Positions 1 through 7,934 of a stretch of 44,454 bases of DNA are shown one piece after another. Source of the DNA: Methylophaga lonarensis MPL (GTDB lineage: Bacteria > Pseudomonadota > Gammaproteobacteria > Nitrosococcales > Methylophagaceae); the NCBI RefSeq assembly GCF_000349205.1, contig NZ_APHR01000021.1, positions 1 to 44,454 of the forward strand, written 5' to 3'. How positions within the stretch are numbered: the stretch's first letter is position 1; each line of letters begins with the position of its first letter. A program made the translations under genes and the position numbers. The notes under the pieces were generated by a model, which worked only from the letters and a program-made list of their open reading frames with translations, ran no database searches and was not told where the DNA came from.

Positions 1-1
1 G

Positions 2-727
2 AGTGCCGACGATTACATCATGTTCAAGATGGCGGCCAGCGAGATCGCCAACGGAATGGGCATGATCTGTTCATTTATGTCCAAACCTTTCAGCAACCGT
101 CCCGGCAATGGCATGCACTTGCACGTGTCAATTGGCGACGGTGAAAAGAGTCTGTTCCAGGATGACAGTGATCCTACCGGCCTGGGCCTGTCCAAGCTGG
201 CCCGCCACTTCATGGCTGGCATTCTCGAACATGCTCCGGCCTTGACCGCCATTGCTGCACCGACTGTTAACTCATACAAGCGTCTGGTGGTTGGACGTTC
301 GCTGTCCGGTGCGACCTGGGCACCGGCTTATATTTCCTATGGCAACAACAATCGTTCGACCATGGTGCGTATTCCTTATGGTCGTATCGAACTGCGTCTG
401 CCGGATGGCACCTGTAATCCCTATCTGACCACCGCGGCAATGATTGCTGCCGGTATGGACGGCATTGAACGTGAACTGGAGCCGGGCAAAGGCCATGACA
501 GCAATCTGTATGACATGACTCCGGCAGAACTGGCAGAAAACGGTATCGGCATTTTGCCTCAAAACCTGCATGAAGCCCTGCTGGCTCTGGAAAAAGATGA
601 CGTCATCATGGGCGCGCTGGGCGAAGGTTTGGCCAAGGAGTTCCTCGAGCTGAAACATATGGAATGGGTGGAATACATGCGTCATGTCTCCGACTGGGAA
701 ATTAACCGGTACGTAGAATTTTATTAA
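2..727 (+). CDS. gmaS: Gamma-glutamylmethylamide synthetase, 3' part (glutamine synthetase family)
   Basis: The reading frame is open from base 2, so the gene starts outside the window; about 241 C-terminal residues are present. The sequence has the glutamine-synthetase catalytic core: GNGMHLHVS (ATP/metal loop), NSYKRL, and the arginine-rich stretch [10 protein letters not shown] ending in RIELRLPD. The family is the GlnA type III/GlnT group that includes GMA synthetase, which joins methylamine to glutamate using ATP. Seen: the GS core and 39 bases separating it from mgsA. Inferred: GMA synthetase rather than ordinary glutamine synthetase, because mgsABC follow directly. The missing N-terminal part cannot be checked here. 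Confidence 0.85.
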   Translation, partial: SADDYIMFKMAASEIANGMGMICSFMSKPFSNRPGNGMHLHVSIGDGEKSLFQDDSDPTGLGLSKLARHFMAGILEHAPALTAIAAPTVNSYKRLVVGRSLSGATWAPAYISYGNNNRSTMVRIPYGRIELRLPDGTCNPYLTTAAMIAAGMDGIERELEPGKGHDSNLYDMTPAELAENGIGILPQNLHEALLALEKDDVIMGALGEGLAKEFLELKHMEWVEYMRHVSDWEINRYVEFY

Positions 728-765
728 GCCTTTCTTTTTGAAAGCATTTTGTTGGGAGAATTGTT

Positions 766-1671
766 ATGTGTGGAATCGTTGGCCTTTATCTGAAAAACGA
801 TAAGTATGAGGGCGAACTGGGCAAGTTGTTTACGCCCATGCTGATTGCGATGACGGAGCGCGGCCCTGACAGCGCCGGTTTTGCTATCTACGGTGACGAA
901 GTGACCGAGGGTTGCAAACTGACGCTGCGCCATGAAGATGAAAACTTCGATTGGCAGGCGCTGGCCGATGAGATTAAAACCAGCCTGAATACTACTGTGG
1001 ACTGGTTCCAGAACAGCAAGGTTGCGGTTTTTAAAGTCGGTGCCGACGCTGAAAGCGTCGAAGACTATCTGGCATCAAATCATCACGATGTGATGGTGAT
1101 GAGCGCAGGTAAGTCGATTGAAATTCTCAAGGAAGTTGGTTTGCCTGAACATATCGTTGACAGCTTCAAGCTGAGCCAGATGAAAGGCAGCCACATTATC
1201 GGCCATACCCGCATGGCCACTGAGTCTGCGGTCACCATGGAGGGTAGTCACCCGTTCTCAACCGGTCTGGATCTGTGCCTGGTGCATAACGGCTCGTTTT
1301 CTAACCACAACCGTCTGCGTCAGGAACTGAAACGTGAAGGTATTGAGTTCAGTACTGAAAACGACACCGAAGTGGCAGCAGGTTATCTGACCTATCGTCT
1401 GCAGCAGGGCGATTCTCTCAATGAAGCGCTCGAAAATGCGCTGCAAACGCTGGATGGTTTTTACACGCTGACTATCGGCACCAAAGATGGCTTTGCTGTG
1501 GTGCGAGATCCGATCGCCTGCAAACCGGCGGTCATTGCAGAAACCGATGATTACGTCGCAATGGCTTCAGAGTATCAGGCTTTGACCACCCTGCCGGGCA
1601 TCGAAAACGCCAAGGTCTGGGAGCCCGAACCCGCCAGAATTTATGTCTGGGAACGTGGCACTACTCACTAA
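766..1671 (+). CDS. mgsA: N-methylglutamate synthase subunit A (class II glutamine amidotransferase domain)
   Basis: The protein is 301 residues and begins MCGIVGLYL; Cys2 is the N-terminal nucleophile of class II (Ntn) amidotransferases. Later motifs fit the same fold: GHTRMATES, SHPF, LVHNGSFSNHN and END. It corresponds to the first domain of glutamate synthase. In N-methylglutamate synthase it is expected to release methylamine from gamma-glutamylmethylamide and channel it to the FMN subunit. A GGGAG ribosome site lies just upstream of the ATG. It sits between gmaS and mgsB with gaps of 38 and 23 bases, consistent with one operon. Asparagine synthetase and GlmS are excluded by length and by the neighbours. 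Confidence 0.9.
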   Translation: MCGIVGLYLKNDKYEGELGKLFTPMLIAMTERGPDSAGFAIYGDEVTEGCKLTLRHEDENFDWQALADEIKTSLNTTVDWFQNSKVAVFKVGADAESVEDYLASNHHDVMVMSAGKSIEILKEVGLPEHIVDSFKLSQMKGSHIIGHTRMATESAVTMEGSHPFSTGLDLCLVHNGSFSNHNRLRQELKREGIEFSTENDTEVAAGYLTYRLQQGDSLNEALENALQTLDGFYTLTIGTKDGFAVVRDPIACKPAVIAETDDYVAMASEYQALTTLPGIENAKVWEPEPARIYVWERGTTH

Positions 1672-1694
1672 ACAGCCTGAATCAGGAGAAGACT

Positions 1695-2420
1695 ATGACT
1701 ACCAACAATCTTGCTGAAAAATCAGCAACCGAAAACGGCGTTTACGATCTGGCGGTGCAATCGGTGCGTGAACTGAATCAGGCGCTGCATGATCAACGTC
1801 ACCAACTGACCTGCACTGAATGGAAAGTGCTGAACCCGAAAGGTCAGCACAACATCGCGGTCGGTGTTGATAAAAAGCTGACCATCGATATTCAGGGTCA
1901 CGCCGGCTACTACTGTGCCGGCATGAACAAGGAAGCTGACATCACCGTGCATGGCCATGCCGGTCAGGGTGTGGCGGAAAACATGATGTCCGGCACCGTT
2001 CGCGTCAAAGGTAACGCTTCATCGTCAGCGGGCGCGACTGCGCATGGCGGCTTGCTGATCATCGAAGGTGATGCCGGTTCACGTTGCGGCATTTCAATGA
2101 AGGGCGTCGATATTGTTGTTAAAGGCAGCGTCGGCCATATGAGCTGTTTTATGGGGCAGGCCGGCATTCTGGCTGTCTGCGGAGACGCCGGTGACGCGCT
2201 GGGCGATTCACTCTATGAAGCGCACATCTACGTCAAAGGTTCAGTGAAATCGCTGGGTGCGGACTGCATTGAAAAAGAAATGCGTCCGGAACACATCGAG
2301 GAACTGACCGCACTGTTTGAGCGCGCCGGTGTGACGGATCAAGACCCGAAAGACTTCAAACGTTACGGCTCTGCCAGACAGCTTTACAACTTCAAAGTTG
2401 ATAACGCTGCTGCTTATTAA
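1695..2420 (+). CDS. mgsB: N-methylglutamate synthase subunit B (GXGXG domain)
   Basis: The 241-residue protein is a stand-alone version of the C-terminal beta-helix (GXGXG) domain of glutamate synthase. It shows the regularly spaced glycine repeats of that fold, for example GHAGYYCAGMN, GHAGQGVAENM and GDAGSRCG in residues 60-140. This domain is structural and helps form the ammonia or methylamine tunnel; it has no catalytic residues of its own. AGGAG precedes the ATG. Its place between mgsA and mgsC matches the split glutamate-synthase arrangement known for N-methylglutamate synthase. FwdC/FmdC of formylmethanofuran dehydrogenase shares the fold but not this context. Confidence 0.88.
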   Translation: MTTNNLAEKSATENGVYDLAVQSVRELNQALHDQRHQLTCTEWKVLNPKGQHNIAVGVDKKLTIDIQGHAGYYCAGMNKEADITVHGHAGQGVAENMMSGTVRVKGNASSSAGATAHGGLLIIEGDAGSRCGISMKGVDIVVKGSVGHMSCFMGQAGILAVCGDAGDALGDSLYEAHIYVKGSVKSLGADCIEKEMRPEHIEELTALFERAGVTDQDPKDFKRYGSARQLYNFKVDNAAAY

Positions 2421-2445
2421 TGGCTGATATTGCGAGGAAATAGCA

Positions 2446-3777
2446 ATGAGTGAAAAAAGAAAATACATGACTGAACCGCGTGAGTCAGCGACCTTTGACC
2501 GTCATACGCTGGCGGAAATCCGTCGTGCTGCCGATACCGGCATTTACGATATCCGCGGCGCAGGCGCCAAGCGCAAACTGCCGCATTTTGATGACCTGCT
2601 GTTCCTGGGGGCGAGCATGTCGCGTTACCCGCTGGAAGGCTACCGTGAAAAATGCAATACCTCAGTGACCCTGGGTACCCGCTTTGCCAAAAAGCCGATC
2701 CATCTGGACATTCCGGTGACCATCGCCGGTATGAGTTTTGGTGCTTTGTCAGCTTATGCGAAAGAAGCGCTGGGTCGTGGTGCGTCTGCGGTAGGGACTT
2801 CCACCACCACCGGTGACGGTGGTATGACACCGGAAGAGCGTGGTCAGTCCACCAAGCTGGTGTATCAGTATCTGCCTTCACGTTACGGTATGAACCCGGA
2901 CGATCTGCGTAAAGCTGATGCCATTGAAGTGGTGTTGGGTCAAGGCGCCAAACCGGGCGGTGGCGGTATGCTGCTGGGTCAGAAAATCACCGATCGTGTG
3001 GCCAAGATGCGTACCCTGCCGATGGGCGTCGATCAGCGCAGCGCCTGCCGTCATCCAGACTGGACCGGTCCGGATGATCTGGAAATCAAAATCAAGGAAC
3101 TGCGTGAAATTACTGACTGGCAAGTGCCTATCTACATCAAAGTCGGTGCCACGCGTACTTACTATGATGTGAAGCTGGCGGTTAAAGCTGGTGCAGACGT
3201 TATCGTGGTTGACGGTATGCAAGGTGGTACCGCGGCCACCCAGGACGTGTTTATCGAACACGTGGGTATTCCAACGCTGGCGGCCATTCCACAAGCCGTT
3301 CAGGCGCTGCAGGAAATGGGTATGCACCGTAAGGTTCAGCTGATTGTTTCCGGTGGTATCCGTAACGGTGCCGACGTGGCCAAGTGCATGGCACTGGGTG
3401 CTGATGCGGTCGCGATTGGTACGGCAGCGATGGTGGCCTTGGGTGATAACGATCCGAAATGGGAAGAAGAGTACCAAAAACTGGGTTCCACAGCGGGTTG
3501 CTACGATGACTGGCATGAGGGACGTGATCCCGCCGGTATTTCAACCCAGGATCCGGAACTGATGAAACGCTTTGATCCGGTTGAAGGTGGTCGCCGTCTG
3601 GCTAACTATCTGCGGGTATTGACGCTGGAAGCACAAACATTGGCGCGTGCCTGTGGCAAGAACGACCTGCGAAACCTCGAACCAGAAGATTTGGTTGCGC
3701 TGACAGTGGAGTCAGCAGCCATGGCAAGGGTGCCATTGGCAGGAACTCAATGGATACCAGGCGCTAATAACTGGTAA
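2446..3777 (+). CDS. mgsC: N-methylglutamate synthase subunit C (FMN-binding glutamate synthase domain)
   Basis: The 443-residue protein matches the central FMN-binding (beta/alpha)8 domain of glutamate synthase. Visible motifs are PVTIAGMSFGALS, GEGGM-like TTTGDGGM, KPGGGGMLLG, IYIKVGATRT, the GADVIVVDGMQGGTAA phosphate/FMN loop and VSGGIRNGADVAKCMALGADAVAIGTA. It should form N-methylglutamate from methylamine and 2-oxoglutarate at reduced FMN. The start at 2446 is preferred because GAGGAA lies seven bases upstream; ATG 2467 is an alternative. It is the last gene of the mgs operon; hairpins follow the stop. The N-methylglutamate dehydrogenase genes (mgdABCD) are not in this window. Confidence 0.9.
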   Translation: MSEKRKYMTEPRESATFDRHTLAEIRRAADTGIYDIRGAGAKRKLPHFDDLLFLGASMSRYPLEGYREKCNTSVTLGTRFAKKPIHLDIPVTIAGMSFGALSAYAKEALGRGASAVGTSTTTGDGGMTPEERGQSTKLVYQYLPSRYGMNPDDLRKADAIEVVLGQGAKPGGGGMLLGQKITDRVAKMRTLPMGVDQRSACRHPDWTGPDDLEIKIKELREITDWQVPIYIKVGATRTYYDVKLAVKAGADVIVVDGMQGGTAATQDVFIEHVGIPTLAAIPQAVQALQEMGMHRKVQLIVSGGIRNGADVAKCMALGADAVAIGTAAMVALGDNDPKWEEEYQKLGSTAGCYDDWHEGRDPAGISTQDPELMKRFDPVEGGRRLANYLRVLTLEAQTLARACGKNDLRNLEPEDLVALTVESAAMARVPLAGTQWIPGANNW

Positions 3778-3793
3778 GACCGAGTTTCGGTGT

Positions 3794-3880
3794 AAAGGGC
3801 TGGTGTCAGTGCAGGTATGGACTTACAAACTTACCCCACTGTAGTGCCAGACTGAGCTGACATCAGCCCTTTCATTTTGT
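3794..3880 (+). terminator. Long stem-loop after mgsC, probable terminator
   Basis: AAAGGGCTGGTGTCAG (3794-3809) pairs with CTGACATCAGCCCTTT (3857-3872), giving 16 pairs with one G-U. The loop is long (47 bases). The 3' side runs into TTTCATTTTGTC. A terminator for the gmaS-mgsABC operon is the simplest reading, although the large loop is unusual and could hold more structure. Confidence 0.6.
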
Positions 3881-3886
3881 CTGGAA

Positions 3887-3909
3887 AAGCAGGCCGATTG
3901 CGCCTGCTT
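3887..3909 (+). terminator. Second hairpin downstream of mgsC
   Basis: AAGCAGGC pairs perfectly with GCCTGCTT around a seven-base loop. It follows the first hairpin by 14 bases. The downstream bases are only moderately T-rich (TTGTTCC), so this may be a backup terminator or a stability element. Confidence 0.45.
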
Positions 3910-3982
3910 GTTCCAAGTTTTCAGGTTTGTGCCCGTGTTCGGGCCAACTCAGCCTGCAATGACACTGGTTTACCCCCTTTAA

Positions 3983-4105
3983 GACAGCAAAATTGCGTGA
4001 AAACGCAAGCTTGACTGCTGTCTGCGAAAGCAGTGTCCGCGGGCTGAAGCAGGTGATTTACACCGGCAAATTCTAACCAAAAAGGAGTAAGCCTTAGTTG
4101 GAATT
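3983..4105 (+). promoter_or_regulatory. Structured leader upstream of folE2-ribBA (candidate regulatory RNA)
   Basis: Several helices can form in order. P1 is GACAGCA (3983-3989) with TGCTGTC (4016-4022). It encloses TTGCGT-GAAA-ACGCAA (3993-4008). Next is CTGC-GAAA-GCAG (4022-4033), then GGTG/CACC (4052-4064), then AATTCTAAC (4069-4077) with GTTGGAATT (4097-4105), which holds AAGG/CCTT inside. ACTGCT (4014-4019) can instead pair with AGCAGT (4029-4034), which would compete with P1. Two GNRA-type GAAA loops are present. I compared it by eye with the FMN, cobalamin, c-di-GMP and glycine riboswitch cores and saw no match. Function is inferred only from structure and position. Confidence 0.45.
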
Positions 4106-4208
4106 GTCGCTGCTAACCAGCCTGCAGATAATGGAATCGTGGCTGAACATGCATTGCACTTCAGCTTCACAGAGTTTTTCTCGATTTGTTCTCTCGTTGA
4201 GGCGTTAG

Positions 4209-4272
4209 GGTGGATCGGACCGTCACAGCAGTGTGATCCCCTGTCACGCTGGGCTGGTCCACCTTCTTTTTC
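4209..4272 (+). terminator. Terminator/attenuator in the folE2 leader
   Basis: GGTGGATCGG (4209-4218) pairs with CTGGTCCACC (4254-4263), with two wobble pairs, followed directly by TTCTTTTTC. The enclosed sequence can form a further TCACA/TGTGA hairpin. It lies 58 bases before the folE2 start and downstream of the structured leader. It could therefore act as an attenuator rather than a simple end-of-operon terminator. Confidence 0.6.
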
Positions 4273-4329
4273 AGAGAGCAAGGGCGGGTTGATTACTGAG
4301 CACATCCATGTAACAAGAGGATAAATCCA

Positions 4330-5133
4330 ATGAATCTTCCCCTGCATATTCAGCTTGAAGATGTTCAGAATACGCCTGACCAACGATGCTTGCCGATTGA
4401 CAGAGTCGGCATCAAATCCCTGCGTTATCCCGTGCTGTTCCAGGCCAGCGCTACAGAAAGCCCCATTCGTGTCGTTGCTGATTTCAATATGTATGTGCAG
4501 CTGGCACATGATGTCAAAGGCACCCACATGTCACGATTTGTGGAGCTGCTGGAAACACCGGATCTGGTGATTTCTCCCGATACCTTGTCTGATTTCATGC
4601 AACAGATGCTTGCACTTCTGGAAGCCCAAAGCGGACAGCTGGAAATGCAGTTTGCCTATTTCATGCGCAAGTCAGCACCGATTTCCGGTGTCAGCAGCAT
4701 GATGGATTATCAGGTCAGCCTGATTGCCAATGTTGATCCAGAGTTCTCATTGACTGCCAAAATTGCCATTCCGGTCACCAGTCTGTGCCCGTGTTCAAAA
4801 AAGATTGCTGAATACGGCGCTCACAATCAGCGGTCTCTGGTCACGATCAGTGTTGAGCTGATTGAGCAGATGAGTCTGCCGGAATTGATCACGCTGGTTG
4901 AATCACAGGCCTCCAGCCAGCTGTATGGTCTGTTGAAAAGACCTGATGAGAAATATGTCACCGAATATGCCTACGACAATCCGAAATTTGTTGAGGATCT
5001 GGTGCGTGATGTGGCTGCCAGCCTGAACCAGTGCGCTGCGGTTGACCGCTATGTGGTCGAATGTGAAAACTTCGAGTCCATCCACAATCACTCTGCCTAC
5101 GCCATGTTGCAGGGAGGTCGCGGACGCTCATGA
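4330..5133 (+). CDS. folE2: GTP cyclohydrolase I, FolE2 type (type IB)
   Basis: The 267-residue protein has the FolE2 signature PVTSLCPCSKKI followed by YGAHNQRS (about residues 150-170); the cysteine here is the metal ligand/catalytic Cys of the family. It converts GTP to 7,8-dihydroneopterin triphosphate, the first step to folate or tetrahydromethanopterin. FolE2 accepts several metals and is often made when zinc is scarce. I saw no clear Zur box here. AGAGGA lies eight bases before the ATG. The stop overlaps the start of ribBA by four bases (ATGA), so the two are translationally coupled. In this context it likely supplies folate for one-carbon units released from methylated amines. Confidence 0.9.
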   Translation: MNLPLHIQLEDVQNTPDQRCLPIDRVGIKSLRYPVLFQASATESPIRVVADFNMYVQLAHDVKGTHMSRFVELLETPDLVISPDTLSDFMQQMLALLEAQSGQLEMQFAYFMRKSAPISGVSSMMDYQVSLIANVDPEFSLTAKIAIPVTSLCPCSKKIAEYGAHNQRSLVTISVELIEQMSLPELITLVESQASSQLYGLLKRPDEKYVTEYAYDNPKFVEDLVRDVAASLNQCAAVDRYVVECENFESIHNHSAYAMLQGGRGRS

Positions 5134-6308
5134 ATTCACCCAACCACAGCCTGCATCTACCGCATAGCAGTCATCCAGATATTGCTCCGGTCACCGAAAT
5201 ACTGGCTGCCATTGCCGCGGGTGAGATGGTGATTCTCATTGATGATGAAGATCGGGAAAATGAGGGTGATATTGTCATTGCGGCAGATGCGGTGACCGCC
5301 GAACATATCAATTTTATGGCCCGTTATGCCCGTGGCCTGATTTGTCTGACTTTGACGGAACAACGCTGCAAACAGCTGGATCTACCGTTGATGGTCAAAC
5401 ATAACCGTGCTCAGTTGACGACCAATTTCACCGTGTCGATTGAAGCGGCCAAGGGGGTGACCACCGGTATTTCCACGGCAGACCGGGCGCACACGGTTCG
5501 GGTTGCCGTTGCCGATAATGCCCGTGCGACGGATATTGTGCGTCCGGGACATATATTTCCTTTAATGGCACAGCCGGGCGGAGTGTTGGCTCGCGCCGGC
5601 CATACCGAAGCGGGTTGTGATGTCAGCCGCATGGCAGGTCGGGCACCGGCAGCAGTAATTTGTGAAATCATGAACGATGATGGCAGCATGGCTCGACTGC
5701 CTGATCTGGTGGACTTTGCCCGACAGCACGGTTTGAAAATCGGCACGATTGCCGATTTGATTCAGTATCGTCATCAGACGGAAACGCTGATTGTGCGCGA
5801 ATCCAGCCGGCCAATCGCTACTGCATTCGGAACCTTTGAATTGACGGGGTTTCGTGACATCACCACGGACAAAATACATCTGGCGCTCAGCTATGGTGAT
5901 CCGGCGCAGCAAAGCAGTTGTCTGGTACGGGTACACGAGCCGATTTCATTGATCGAGTTGCTTGATACAGAGGCTCACTCACACAGTTGGAGTGTGCACG
6001 ATGCCCTGCAAACCATTGCCAATGAAGGCGCCGGAGTGATGATTCTGTTGCGTCGTGATGAGGCAGAGGCCGATATTTTGCGGCAGCTCAGTCAACCGGA
6101 TGCCTTGCTGACTGCCAGTTATGAACTCAAGGATTATGGCATTGGTGCCCAGATTCTTCGGGAGCTTGGCGTCAAGCGCATGCGTTTGATGACCCATCCA
6201 CGCAAGATCCCCAGCATGACCGGGTTTGGTTTGAGTGTGGACAGCTATCTGCTACCACAAGTACACCAGTCTGAAGAGCAACATAATCTCGCTGCACTGC
6301 TGGTCTGA
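5130..6308 (+). CDS. ribBA: 3,4-dihydroxy-2-butanone-4-phosphate synthase with a degenerate GTP cyclohydrolase II-like C-terminus
   Basis: The first 220 residues or so are a clear RibB domain: [18 protein letters not shown], an RAHTVRVAV stretch, [22 protein letters not shown] and the [16 protein letters not shown] segment. It makes the four-carbon unit of riboflavin from ribulose 5-phosphate. The C-terminal half aligns in layout with RibA, but the zinc-binding Cys motif and the usual GSLRCDCG loop are not visible. GTP cyclohydrolase II activity is therefore doubtful. The start overlaps the folE2 stop by four bases. With ribH further along, this provides flavin for Tmd, ETF and the monooxygenase reductase. 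Confidence 0.88.
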   Translation: MNSPNHSLHLPHSSHPDIAPVTEILAAIAAGEMVILIDDEDRENEGDIVIAADAVTAEHINFMARYARGLICLTLTEQRCKQLDLPLMVKHNRAQLTTNFTVSIEAAKGVTTGISTADRAHTVRVAVADNARATDIVRPGHIFPLMAQPGGVLARAGHTEAGCDVSRMAGRAPAAVICEIMNDDGSMARLPDLVDFARQHGLKIGTIADLIQYRHQTETLIVRESSRPIATAFGTFELTGFRDITTDKIHLALSYGDPAQQSSCLVRVHEPISLIELLDTEAHSHSWSVHDALQTIANEGAGVMILLRRDEAEADILRQLSQPDALLTASYELKDYGIGAQILRELGVKRMRLMTHPRKIPSMTGFGLSVDSYLLPQVHQSEEQHNLAALLV

Positions 6309-6321
6309 ACAGGGAGTTGTC

Positions 6322-7374
6322 ATGGCATCAGCCGAACTGAACGCGGCACTGCATCGACATTATTTGCGTAATCAACGCTGGGGCTTTTTCTGGGCCTTAT
6401 GCACCGCCGTGTTATGGGGAGCCTGGTATATTCCCGGCACGGCTGTCTGGTATGAAGAGCCGTTTATCAGTATCGATCAGAATGATCATGGCCTGCGTCT
6501 GGCAGCCACAGCGGTTATGACCTGGATACACGCCATTATGGTATTGCTGTTTTTGCTGCTGTGGAATGGCATGCTCGGCAAGATCGCTGATTTTGGCCGC
6601 ACAATCGTGCGTTTTCGACGAATTTCCAAATGGTATGCCCTGGCTTCGCTGTGTGGTGGCCCGATGGCGATTTTTGGCTCCTATATGGCGATGGGGTATG
6701 TGGGGCCAGTGTTTGCTGCTATTACCTCATTGTTTTATCCGGTGGTGGGTGCTTTGCTGGCAAGGCTCTGGTATCAGGAAAAAATCTCCGCCAGTGCCGC
6801 TCTTGGCATGGCCATCATCATCATGGGTGGGGTGGTGATTTATGGACCTGCCTTATTTGGTGAAGCCGATTTTCGTGATAACTACGCCTGGCTGGGTTAT
6901 CTGGGCGGGGTGATGGCTGCGGTTGGCTGGGGTGCAGAAGGTGCCGTGGCGGCCAGAGCCATGGATGTCAGTGATCCGGATGTGGGCATCCAGTGCCGCT
7001 TCAGTTTTGAATGTCTGTTTTGGGGGCTGCTGGTGCTGCCGTTGATTTATCTGTTGACGGAATTGCCGTTGGGCTCACTGATATGGGTGATGATCACCGA
7101 CAAAATGATTCTGATCTGGATGTTGCTGGCATCCATCGCTCATGCCTATTGCTATACCGCGTTTTACAAGAGTTTCTCGCTGATTGGCGTGGGCCGGGGT
7201 GAGGCGATTGGCAATCTGCATGGTGTATTTGCTGTGTTGTTTGTCATGGCCTTTACCTTGCAGTTACCCGCCTGGTACTTTCTGGTGGGTTTGACGCTGA
7301 CGGTGATTGGCAGTTTTGTCATGTTTCGTGAACCGGCAGAAAGCGTTGCTGAATTGCGCGAGGCCGAAACATGA
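6322..7374 (+). CDS. EamA/DMT-family membrane transporter
   Basis: The 350-residue protein is almost entirely hydrophobic, with about ten predicted membrane segments in two similar halves, as in drug/metabolite (DMT) transporters. The ATG at 6322 is chosen because CAGGGAG precedes it and because an upstream start would overlap ribBA. It starts 13 bases after ribBA and overlaps the next small gene by four bases (ATGA). The substrate cannot be read from the sequence. The operon context suggests a small metabolite tied to methylated-amine or cofactor metabolism, for example flavin or an amine. That is inference only. Confidence 0.75.
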   Translation: MASAELNAALHRHYLRNQRWGFFWALCTAVLWGAWYIPGTAVWYEEPFISIDQNDHGLRLAATAVMTWIHAIMVLLFLLLWNGMLGKIADFGRTIVRFRRISKWYALASLCGGPMAIFGSYMAMGYVGPVFAAITSLFYPVVGALLARLWYQEKISASAALGMAIIIMGGVVIYGPALFGEADFRDNYAWLGYLGGVMAAVGWGAEGAVAARAMDVSDPDVGIQCRFSFECLFWGLLVLPLIYLLTELPLGSLIWVMITDKMILIWMLLASIAHAYCYTAFYKSFSLIGVGRGEAIGNLHGVFAVLFVMAFTLQLPAWYFLVGLTLTVIGSFVMFREPAESVAELREAET

Positions 7375-7670
7375 AATTGCCACACAAGGGATTTTTGTTG
7401 CAGCAACTGAGTCAGGTGCCCAGCTATTGGGATTATCAATTAATCCCGCTGGCACTGACCGAGTATCAGGTGCAGGGTCTGTACTGGATCAATCACTTCT
7501 CGATAGCACTGGATGAACTGGCGGCGGCGGGGCTGATAAATCGAATCAGTGAACGCATTGATGACGGCACAGCCATCGCCAGCGGAAGATTGTTGTTTGA
7601 ATACAGCTTGTCACGTTTTGGTCGGCAACGGATGCACGATACCGGCTTGTTGCCGGAAGGAGTTGAATGA
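7371..7670 (+). CDS. Small soluble protein of unknown function (99 residues)
   Basis: I do not recognise this 99-residue protein. It begins MKLPHKGF, contains aromatic-rich SYWDYQLIPL and YWINHF segments, and has no membrane segment or cysteine pair. It overlaps the DMT permease stop (ATGA) and its own stop overlaps the next small gene. That tight coupling is the main evidence that it is a real gene. It may assist the permease, but nothing in the sequence shows how. Confidence 0.6.
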   Translation: MKLPHKGFLLQQLSQVPSYWDYQLIPLALTEYQVQGLYWINHFSIALDELAAAGLINRISERIDDGTAIASGRLLFEYSLSRFGRQRMHDTGLLPEGVE

Positions 7671-7783
7671 TGACATCTCAGTTCTGGGGCTATGCGGGCG
7701 CCGATATTCTGGCATTTGTGGTGATTTTGCTACTTAGCCTTATCGCCTTGCCCTGCGCCTGGTGGTTTGTGCGCTATTACTGA
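7667..7783 (+). CDS. Very small single-span membrane protein (38 residues)
   Basis: This ORF of 38 codons begins ATGATG right at the stop of the preceding gene, with AGGAG (7658-7662) four or seven bases upstream of the two ATGs. The product starts MMTSQFWGY and has one strongly hydrophobic segment (about residues 13-32), then a short WWFVRYY tail. It looks like a small single-pass membrane subunit. Coupled overlaps with the 99-residue protein and the DMT permease suggest a three-gene transport unit. No family is recognised. Confidence 0.55.
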   Translation: MMTSQFWGYAGADILAFVVILLLSLIALPCAWWFVRYY

Positions 7784-7784
7784 C

Positions 7785-7800
7785 TACTCCTTTGAGAGTA
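7785..7800. promoter_or_regulatory. NarL-like 7-2-7 palindrome upstream of the APC permease
   Basis: TACTCCT-TT-GAGAGTA. The left half matches the NarL heptamer TACYYMT exactly; the right half is its inverse with two changes. It lies about 135 bases before the GTG start of the permease. Similar sites occur at 9693, 18118, 27578 and 27671. Confidence 0.5.
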
Positions 7801-7934
7801 CATCCTTTGAGGAATTGTCTGTTGCGTCAAGGCTGGCACCATGAATTGGTCACAGCTGCAGACGGCTGAAGTTATTACCGGCATGCGGCGTATCGATCAG
7901 CCGAATTAATGGCAATTATCCAGGGCCAGCATGC

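Noticed and set aside
4051-4069. FMN riboswitch (RFN element) suggested by GGTGATTTACACCGGCA before folE2-ribBA
   Set aside because: Only a few bases resemble the RFN core; the conserved GAAATTCC and GCCGAC segments are absent.
4133-4150. Sigma-54-like TGGC...TTGCA in the folE2 leader
   Set aside because: The GG to GC distance is thirteen bases instead of ten.
4139-4324. ORF of 61 codons in the folE2 leader
   Set aside because: It crosses the predicted helices and terminator, has no ribosome site and no recognisable sequence.
7841-7909. Small ORF of 22 codons before the APC permease
   Set aside because: No ribosome site, no recognisable product and no overlap with neighbours; more likely leader sequence.
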